Shown: piece after piece, positions 56,085-64,000 of the stretch
How positions within the stretch are numbered: the first letter of the stretch is position 1
Layout of the letters: each line of letters starts with the position of its first letter
NCBI GenBank assembly: GCA_015680685.1
Contig: MNCI01030805.1
Coordinates: 131,469 to 195,468, forward strand
DNA: 64,000 bases
Direction: 5' to 3'
DNA from: Gnetum montanum
Taxonomy: Eukaryota; Streptophyta; Gnetopsida; Gnetales; Gnetaceae
Made by a program: the position numbers and the translations under genes
Notes under the pieces: generated by a model
What the model was told of the DNA's origin: nothing
Database searches by the model: none
Seen by the model: only the letters and a program-made list of their open reading frames with translations

Positions 56085-56560
56085 AATGTAAAAATGGCAA
56101 AGCTCATCCACTACGACATAAAATTGGCAAAGGTAGTCTACTATAACTATAAACTGGCATAGATAGTCTACCATAACTATAAATTGGCACAGATCATCCA
56201 CCATGATGAAAACCTGGCAAAGCACATCTGCTATGACATTAAATTGGCACAGATGGTCTGCTATGACTTTGAACTAGCCCATCCACCATCCGCTACAATG
56301 ATAAACTAGCACAACAATCTACTAGGACCTTAAACTAGCACAACAATCATCCGCTACGACAATAAACTAGCACAACAATCATCCGCTAGGATGATAAACT
56401 AGCACAGCTGTCTACTAGAACCTTAAACTAGCACATTGGTCTACTAGGACCTTAAACTAGCACATCAGTCTACTAGGACCTTCAACTAGCACCCAAAAAT
56501 CCACTGGAACCTTAAACCAGCACATCATATGGTCTAGCAGAACCTTAAACTGGGTTTGTG
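56085..56560 (+). repeat. About 30-bp minisatellite between integrase and the 3' LTR
   Basis: Some sixteen degenerate units of the form (tc)tactaggaccttaaacta plus gcacaacaatc. Units near the start read ctacgacataaaattggca. Scattered units also occur near 61250-61310 and 62735-62795. Confidence 0.85.
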
Positions 56561-56620
56561 GCACATCCTCATCCCACAATCCATGACCCTACAAGCAAGT
56601 AAGCGTGCACAGTGCCAACA

Positions 56621-56630
56621 TGGGGTGGGA
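56621..56630 (+). other. Polypurine tract of Tat-type element, copy 1
   Basis: The word tggggtggga lies immediately before the LTR start TGTTGTAG, at the expected position after integrase and spacer. Confidence 0.75.
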
Positions 56631-58204
56631 TGTTGTAGTTCTAGAATGTAATTCATGATGCCAAGGAAAACACCTTATAGAATATATGCAACACCACTTC
56701 CCCTAGAATCTTGCTGATCCTCCAAAGATGTCTTCTGACATCTTGCTGACCTTCCGGAGCTACCTCTACAATATCCCATCACCTTGGTAGTAGCTTCCGT
56801 GGTTAGCATCCACTGCTAGTGTCCTAGCACTATTGTGGTCTAGCCAAAAAAGTGCTATCCTCCAGCCCTCACCAGGGCTCAAGCTCAAAAGACATTTAGT
56901 TGCTAGGCATCTCACCTTATAGCTAAACTGCATGATGTTATCCTTGGATGGGGACTCCTAAGCACTTACATCATAGTAACTCCTAGCGTCCTCAGTGCCT
57001 ACCTCTCCAAGCTGATGCTACCAGAGCCACTGCTAGCCTTTATGGTTTGGGCATTGTATGCCACAACAATAATGTCCATTGTTCCAATAGTGTCCAAAGA
57101 AAGGAAGACCTTTTCCTTCATTTTGCATCATGGTTGTTTCTTTTGGTTTTCTCTTTGTTATGTTTGCAGGGTACATGTCGGAGGGGCATTGGTTAGAGGT
57201 GCATTTTTCCAGGGTGGCAAGACACTACATCATTACAAAGTGGTTGTCCTAACTAGATTGGCTACTTGGGAGTGCACATCCTATCCTCCCCCTTAACTAC
57301 CTTTGCCTCCTTCCTTATATCCATAATTCTCTTCCTTACACCTCTTTTACAAATTTTTCCCGATGCCTATAAAGCCCTTTCATATGCTCAACCGTAAAGT
57401 CCATGATGCGCGTAATGCAACTTGCAAAGCCACACGTGGATGTAACACAACTCATCCTATGAAAAAAAAAACCTATCCTACAACAACAAGGTTGTTTGCA
57501 AATGAAAATGACAAAATAGCAAAAGAAAAGCATAAAAGAGCAAAAGCTCACGCAAAAAAGAATGTGTGCCCAAAACAAATGGCACATCAGCTATTTCACA
57601 ATGACCATTTCTAAGCATTTTGATGAGAGGTCAGAAACCTAAAAAAGAAATATTCCCATGCATATCAATTCCCTCATAAGCACTCTGATGAGGGATCACA
57701 CTGTGTTACATCTTTCCCTTCTTGAAACTATCCTTGCAAATCCACCTTTTCCCCTTTCCCTACATGACTATCCTAGCACTCTCAAGCATAACTAAGCAAC
57801 ATCTTAGCATTTATTGAGGAGTGATGTTAGCATCTTTTCGATCATGGTGTTTTGTATTCTTTTTTGGTGTCTCTTGGGTCCATCCTCTAGACATCGACAA
57901 AGAGGAACCAATGAAACACCATAAAATTTCGAGGAAATCTTGCTTCACTAGGGTCTTGGAACTAAGGCAAGGATTTCCACAAATGTAGCCTCACGACCAT
58001 TTGGTAGGAAATGAATGCATTGAGATTAGACTATCCAGACTAGCAATTTTTCTACCTCCAAAGCTGACAGGCTAGATGGACTCTCCATCTTGCCCAACTG
58101 GACAATTCACTCGGCTGACAGTTTACTTAAAAACCATGCTAAGAGTTGTCGACGGTGCTTAGGATGGACAAAATAGTTTGGCAAGTTTTCTAGTGGAGAA
58201 GTCT

Positions 58205-58625
58205 GCCCTGCCATGCTATGCTACATAGTGTAGCAGGCCTTCAAAAAATTAATCAAGCATTTGAATGCAAGTTTTAGCAAGATGTTTGCACAAGGCAAAG
58301 TTAGAAATCAGCCAACATAGGGTGCTACACTATGCTACACTATATAGTGTAGCAGAGTGTAGCAAGGGTAAAACAAGCAAATTTCTCATCATGATTTTGA
58401 CAGAAGTGTAAATTACATTAGCTGCTACACTATGCTATGATATGTAGCATAGCATAGCGTAGTAAATATGCAAATTGATAAAATGCTCCAAAGGTTAGCT
58501 TGGCATGTGCTAATGCCTTCAGCAAAAGCTAGTGACTTCAACGCAAGTTTCGTTTTTAAACTAGTGGCTACGATGTGCTATGCTACATAGCGTAGCACAA
58601 CATATCAAGTAGCTATGCTAGTTCA
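58205..58625 (+). promoter_or_regulatory. Palindromic GTAGC/GCTAC motif cluster upstream of TATA
   Basis: Recurring self-complementary words: ctatgctacatagtgtagca (58215), tacactatatagtgtagcag (near 58335), tgtagcatagcatagcgtag (near 58440) and gctacatagcgtagcac (58580). Spaced about 100 bp apart within 600 bp of the TATA. Likely U3 regulatory repeats (inferred). Confidence 0.5.
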
Positions 58626-58810
58626 ATGTGCTTCATTTCTCACTTGCATTGTTGGCACACTTGATTCTAGCATTTTTAGTTTCAACAACATGGTTGTAGC
58701 ATAGTAGGTTCACAACTGGCTCTACACATCTTTGCAGTATGGGCACGTCAGCATCTCATGGGGTCTAGGACATGTGGCATCCAGGCCTCATTTCAAGCTT
58801 TCTCCTGGTC

Positions 58811-58820
58811 CTATAAATAT
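58811..58820 (+). promoter_or_regulatory. TATA box of Tat LTR
   Basis: ctataaatat followed by ccctacaaac, matching the copy at 41640. Confidence 0.6.
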
Positions 58821-58879
58821 CCCTACAAACAATGCTCAAAGGGTTGGATTTTTTGCAGAAATAACTAGCATTTTTGCAT

Positions 58880-58985
58880 TGAAGAGAGCAGTTGGCAATT
58901 GTTGGCAATTTTGGGTTGGCACTTTGCGTTGGCATTTGGCATTGGCTTTTTGCATTGGCATTTTGCACTGTTGGCTTTTAAGTTC
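58880..58985 (+). repeat. TTGGCATT-type short tandem repeat
   Basis: Irregular repeats of ttggcatttggcattggc and variants (ttggcaatt, ttggcactt). More words of this kind occur at 59430-59520. Confidence 0.7.
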
Positions 58986-59229
58986 TCACTCAAAAGCATA
59001 GTTGGCACATTTTGAGCATTTTGGTCATTCTTGAACTCTTTGTGTGCCTCTGGCATTGTATAACTTCTTATACATTTTCAATCGAGGCAAAGGATCGAAC
59101 CTGCGATTTTGCAGTAGTGCATTTTCCTACCCCAGCTTATTCTGTTATTTCTTCATTGTTATCACTATTTAGCATTATTTTCTTCATTCATGCATTTATT
59201 AATCATTGATTATACCTCATGTATTTAGC

Positions 59230-60095
59230 ATTTTAAAAAAAGTTCACGTAAGGTTAAGTTACACCAATTAAGTCCTTATCTGATCAACCAGACCGTTCAG
59301 GGCACCCCACTTTTGTTTTATCCAACATGGCCCTCGCACAGATCCAGGGTTAAATGTTTCACCTGGCAACCTCTCGGTGTTTCTAGCCACTAACGTTTTT
59401 GGTCACTACACTTGACTATTTGGATTCCCTTACTATTGGCATTCCCAAGTGGTTGGCATTCCTTGAACATGACCATTTTTAAGCACTTGGAATTTGGCAT
59501 TTTGGCATCTTGGCACTTAGCTCCATGGGTGAATGAGACCTAGAGCATACCATATTGGTAGAGAGGTAGAGTTGCACATCATAGCCCACTATAGCTCCAT
59601 TGTAGCCCTACAAAATACTACATTGTACATTGCGGTGGCCAACCTGGCAGGCACAGTTCATCATAATGAGTGCCAGACTTCACGGCCTAACACCACTAAG
59701 ACTGTAACTGCACTTCCACCATGCTTGTTGTACACTATGTACCTTCTAAGACCCTTTTGGAGTTAACTATGCTCCTATTTGAGGTGATTTTTCATTTCTC
59801 TCTCCTATTTCTAGTTATTTCTTGCATTTTTCTACATCTTTCTACACTTTTTCAAGCATCATCATGTTGTACTATGTATTGTTTGAATTTGCATTTTGGC
59901 TAACCATGCCAGCCATTTATTTTACCCACTACCCTAGTTGTAATTAATAAATTCCCTATTCAATCTACAAGACTATTTAGGATGCTCTACCTCCATTTCC
60001 AGCAAGGCCCTCATGCGGAGGTGGGGTTAAGGCAATGTGTTCATTGACCCCTCGGTGATTCCAACCATTGACATTTTCAGTCATTATAGTTTTTT
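59230..60095 (+). repeat. Diverged direct duplication in the leader
   Basis: The block around 59255-59425 (aattaagt, atctgatcaaccagaccgtt, ccaacatggccctc, ggttaa, cctctcggtgtttctagcca) recurs at 59940-60095 (aattaat, attcaatctacaagactatt, ccagcaaggccctc, ggttaa, cccctcggtgattccaacca). Spacing is about 690 bp. Confidence 0.6.
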
Positions 60096-60342
60096 GCACT
60101 AGAAGGATGGCTTTTCCATTTCCTTCTACATTTTCTAATTGTTGTCCTATGTGCTCTCTCCACCACCGGTTGGTGTAGATTGGTCCCTCTTGTCAGTTCC
60201 CCTAGAACCCCATAGGATGAAAGCCCAAATGTATCCATTGCATTCAAAACTTTGGTTGTTCTAAAGAGCATAATAATTTCTCAAAGTGTAGTAGCCTCCA
60301 ATTTAGTGAGCGTAGCAACAAAGTTAGCCATCTTCAACAAAT

Positions 60343-60590
60343 TTCATACCTAGCAATTTTTTTCTACATTTTCATACTTAGCATTTTTTTTGCATTTTCA
60401 TACTTAGCATTTTTTTGCATTTTCATACTTAGCCAAATTTTCTATAGTTTTACACTTAGTCCATTTCTTTTTTCCATTTTCCATACTTAGCCATTTTTCT
60501 ACATTTTTATACTTAGCCATATTTCTACTACTGGTAGACTTAGTCATTTCTCTACAATTTTTAGAGTTAGCTATTTTTTTGCAAATAGAA
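60343..60590 (+). repeat. T-rich tandem repeat of about 30 bp
   Basis: Eight or so units of cattttcatacttagccatt plus ttttcta, the better kept ones at 60370-60430. Downstream units are degenerate. Confidence 0.8.
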
Positions 60591-60599
60591 ACTCTCACA

Positions 60600-62510
60600 A
60601 CCCGATCTATGAAGATGAATCTATATCAACCTTCCATGTTAGTGTCTAACACATTTGACACCATGATCCACCCAAATCATGCTATACTAAGCCATGAATA
60701 ATACAAATTTTTTTGTGCTAAAATCCAAGTAGGATTACCAATGGATCACCTCAACCTAGAGGCAAAACAAGATTTTGAACAAGTCCACTAGGGTGGATGA
60801 GAAGACAACCCTACCTTGTTCAATATAATCCCACTCATGGAGTCCTACCATCAACTATTGTCCTAGCTCATGCATGCAAACAAGCATGATGTAAAAAGAA
60901 CCTACAGGGAAGCCTCATAGGAGGAAGAAGATGATTTCAAGGTCCACTCTGAACACAAGAGCCCCCTCTACACTATCTTCCAACAATTTCTCCCTAGTAC
61001 GACCTCTCCTTGGTTCAGTCCACCCATCCTCTCTAAGATGGTGATCATGCTAATTTAGCCTTCATCACAAGTAACTGCTACATTTACCCAACCCTATGAT
61101 CACACAAGGGCCACATCCCAGCCCTAGACAACTCAAGCTTCCTACATCTTGCTTGTCTCATTAGTGCCCATGGCATCCATCCAACCCACTCGTGTGTGGT
61201 CCACCTTGGTCACCATGCCCATCCATCAACCAACACATCAACTAAACTTGTCTACTATGATATTAAACTGCTAATGACCATCCACTATGACATTAAATTG
61301 ACAAACTTCACAACCAATAATTCGATCCTATGCTATGTAACCAACATAAGCCCATCCAATGCAACTGATAGCACATCCCCAAGCTTGGATTAGGCATTCT
61401 AGCTGATCCAAAGCTTGATGGAGGAGATTAATTGAGTTAAGCCTACCTCCTTTGACATTGTCAAGGTGGTGGACTTCTACCAAGACGATCCCATAAGTCC
61501 TACAGTACCACCTCTAACTCTCCCAACTAGGGTCCAGTTGCCTCAACTCACCAAGTACAATGGTGAAGGGGACTCCAATGCATACTGGGTCACATTCTAA
61601 TCTAAGTGTGCTCCCTCATGCCTAGCCAAATACCATCATGTGCATGTTCCCCATGTCACTCATTGGCAAGGCCTTAGACTAGGATCGCATGCTACCCAAG
61701 GCCTCAATCTCTTCTTTGGAGGATCTCATAAGCTAGTTTGTAACACATTTCAAGTACAACCTAAAGCCTAAAGCAACCCTAAACCAACTCATCTAGGTCA
61801 AGAAGGGCCCCTAGAGCCCATGCCAAAATTCCTCCAATGTTGGAATGCCACATTGAGTGATATGTATGAACCCCTAGTAAAAGTGCACCTACTGGCCATC
61901 TTCAAGGGTGTAGTGAATGACTTCATCACATCCAAACTGTATTTCCTAGTCTCAAAGTCTCTCACCCAAGCCTTTGCTCAAATGAAAGGCATAGAAGAGG
62001 TAGTGCAAGCTAGCAATGACCTAGCCTACATGGCCTACAGAAACCAGCATGTGTGCAATAAAAATGCAACAGTGGAAATAGTGGCCACAAGCACAAAAGC
62101 AACCAGTTGAGGCCTGATGGCTAAGCAACCCAAGTCCCCAACTTACAAAGTTTCCAACTATAGTACCAACTTGCCTACATCGATAGGGGCCATCCCAAGG
62201 CTCAACCTTGAGTGCAAGGATTTCTCAAAGTATACATTGCTAGCAATGGAACCCTCTGAACTACTAGAAAAACTCCTAAAAGCTAGGAAAATTCAATACA
62301 AACATGTATCAGAGATTGCCCACCAAAAACATGATAGGTACTATGAACTACTAAGGAACCCTACCTTAGTAGTATCGAACAAGCCCCTGAACCCACAACA
62401 TTTCAAGCTAGACTAATACTATCATTACCACCACCTATTTGGTCATAGTATAAACAACTATCGTGCTTTGTAGGACAATCTGCAAAGAATGATAGAATGG
62501 GACCAACTGG
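60600..62510 (+). pseudogene. Gag of Tat-type element, copy 2
   Basis: Broken frames collinear with 41700-43266. TLPTRVQLPQLTKYNGEGDS near 61515-61575; capsid remains to 61800; 61820-62110 with LVKVHLLAIFKGVVNDFITS, KSLTQAFAQMKGIEEVVQ and NDLAYMAYRNQHV; 62117-62416 with SKYTLLAMEPSELLEKLLKA and KHDRYYELLRNPTLVVSN. The tail near 62420-62490 reads YHYHHLFGHSINNYRAL, the degenerate C-terminal His-rich motif. The stretch 60600-61430 is N-terminal low-complexity coding in pieces. Confidence 0.68.
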
Positions 62511-63340
62511 TGCTTGACACAGTGAGCCAATCCAATGCAAATGACACCCCCTATTTCATAAACTCCATCAGCATAGGTGGCAAGTTAAAACTTGTGCAAC
62601 AACCTTTTATGATGCATGTGCCTTCCAGCAAGGTAAGGATCCTTGCAACCTCAATAAGAAAGAGGCCCTCCTTTGTTATCAAAATGCCACCTTGGATACC
62701 CACAACATCCTTTATGATCAAGATCCCATAGCAATCATCCATTAAGACATTAAACTAACAACCAAACCAATCATCTACTAAGATATTAAACTAGCATGAT
62801 TTAGCAACAACAACTGCTAAGCAACCTTTTGTCATCAAGGTGCCATGATAAGTTGGCCCTGCAACAACTCCTAAATCACCATTTGTCATAAGAATGCCAC
62901 AACATGATAGCCCCTCACCTACCCAAAGCCCAATAATGGGTAATGTCTCAGTGTCTCCTCCTTCAAGGGCTAACCCCACTAGCAACTTGGGTAGGCTAGA
63001 CAAATGGCAATGCAAGAGGACAAATGAGCACCTTGTGACCCCCCATGGCTAAAGCAAAGGCCATAACCAACAAGAAAAAACCAAACACTAGGGGTCCTTG
63101 CACCCAAGTTAGCCAAGAAACCTACGCACAAGTCCCCTCCGTGAGAGATCTATCTCTCAAGCCACATGGAAGAAGGCAAGGCCAACACAATGACCAACAA
63201 CAATGACTTCATAGCTACACTAACCCATGTGAAATAAATTTTGAGGCAAAAGAACACAATGTTGAGCTTATATGACCTAGTCATGAGCTCATATGCTCAT
63301 CACCAAGCATTGTCCCAGATGTTGGCATCCATTCCTATTA
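62511..63340 (+). other. Gag-protease linker, copy 2
   Basis: Frames rich in P and S with repeated pieces (RPSFVIKMPPWIPT; QPFVIKVP; SPFVIRMPQ). No domain. Two minisatellite units (tctactaagatattaaacta) lie at 62735-62795. Confidence 0.45.
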
Positions 63341-64000
63341 TAGAGGACATCCTTGCACATCTGTGTAATGATGTTGTTGCTTGCACCACATGAATCAAGT
63401 TCAACATCCTTAGCATTTCACAATGATGTAGTCAAGATCAAGCTTGAAGGAGGAGAGGTCACTATAGCTACACTATAAATTAGTATACATGTTGGGCAAT
63501 GCACCATTTGCAAGGTACATGTTGTTGATGATGTTGCAGCAACAAACATAGTCATGTACTCTGTCATCGACAAGCTAGGCTTGGCAGACAAAATTAGGTC
63601 AACCAAAATCATCTATCACCATCAAGGATACAATCAACTTAGCCTTCATGGCAAGAGACCAATTCCCCATTAGAACATATTTCACATCATAGAGGAGATG
63701 CTAGGCTTCAACCTGATCTTAGGTAGGCCTTGGCTAGCCCAACTACAACCTATCTCCTCTCCCATCCACCAAGAAGTCCACCTTCCATATGAACGTGGTC
63801 AAGTTATCATCCATGGTGATAATATCCCTTCTCCAACTATCCACAACATAGACATGGAGCAAGTGTTAGAGGTATAGTTTCTTGATGATGCACCTATGGA
63901 AACCAACGCAATGCCTAAGGTTAACACACCTAAACAAGTGGTTGAAGCCAAGAGCCTCCTAGATGATCCTAAGCCTTGCACACCCCCTAATCCATACTTG
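63341..64000 (+). pseudogene. Retropepsin-like protease of Tat-type element, copy 2, runs off the window
   Basis: Active-site segment VHVVDDVAATNIVMYSVIDK near 63510-63570, where the D-D-G of copy 1 has become D-D-V. Then EEMLGFNLILGRPWLAQLQP near 63690-63750 and LPYERGQVIIHGDN. The frame continues MEQVLEV (one stop) FLDDAPMETNAM to the window end, the equivalent of 44582-44815. RT would lie beyond. Confidence 0.68.

Larger units (their letters stand above)
56631..60300 (+). repeat. Tat-type LTR and following leader, copies 1 and 2
   Basis: The LTR starts at 56631 after the purine tract. U3 runs about 2.2 kb to the TATA at 58811-58820 (ctataaatat). The R-U5 end is not defined because no primer-binding site is recognised. 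58538-58850 matches the fragment at 41325. Downstream (58860-60300) are ttggcattt repeats and a duplicated block. The gag that follows at about 61150 shows that it also serves as the 5' LTR of a second internal region. Confidence 0.6.

Noticed and set aside
59080-59115. tRNA-like word ggatcgaacctgcg (reverse of a T-arm)
   Set aside because: No acceptor stem, D-arm or anticodon arm can be folded around it. Isolated T-loop resemblance only.

Overview
The window looks like intergenic DNA from a very large, repeat-rich plant nuclear genome. I judge a gymnosperm, probably a conifer, most likely, but this is inference from style and not proved. It is AT-rich and made mostly of decayed LTR retrotransposons stacked inside one another. 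CpG sites are worn away in the older copies, exons carry scattered stop codons, and there are a 60-base N run (26543-26602) and two single Ns (35988, 36106). Only one host-type gene is recognisable, and it is damaged.

Region 1 (1-26172) is a stack of one Ty3/gypsy family. Its LTRs begin TGATGA and end TCATCA, and a primer-binding site resembling tRNA-Asp follows the LTR, as in Athila-like elements. After a LINE scrap (1-614), a plus-strand element (LTR 615-1467, gag, protease, RT, half an RNase H) is interrupted in gag by a minus-strand element (2221-9728). That insert has two LTRs and a 5-bp AAGGT target duplication. It encodes gag and protease but no reverse transcriptase. Further elements follow in series: LTR 13663-14505 sits in the RNase H, LTR 16325-17260 in the next gag, LTR 22231-23089 in the gag after that, and an LTR fragment 25433-26019 in a long coiled-coil ORF.

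Region 2 (26173-38017) holds a solo LTR with GTACC target duplications (26178-27193) and two decayed Ty1/copia polyproteins facing each other (28741-32255 plus, 32495-34095 minus). A perfect 74-bp inverted repeat (35990-36180) follows. Next comes a minus-strand B3-domain gene of the FUS3/LEC2/ABI3 class (36449-37610). Its first exon carries a 30-residue duplication and the core of its B3 domain is missing. A perfect 74-bp tandem duplication lies upstream of it (38018-38165).

Region 3 (38166-64000) is a different, larger Ty3/gypsy family of the Tat/Ogre type, recognised by a second, archaeal-type RNase H between RNase H and integrase. One copy runs from an LTR fragment at 41325 through gag, protease, RT, RNase H, aRH and integrase to a polypurine tract and LTR at 56631. 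A second gag-protease follows to the window end. Between protease and RT of the first copy, antisense to it, lies a seven-exon gene with GT-AG introns and its own TATA box (45465-50054). A second, truncated copy of the same unknown gene, on the plus strand, lies at 38452-41325 and abuts the Tat LTR fragment. The LTR and the gene's introns share a GCTACGCTATGC-like motif. This antisense, intron-bearing passenger gene is the best candidate here for an undescribed system.
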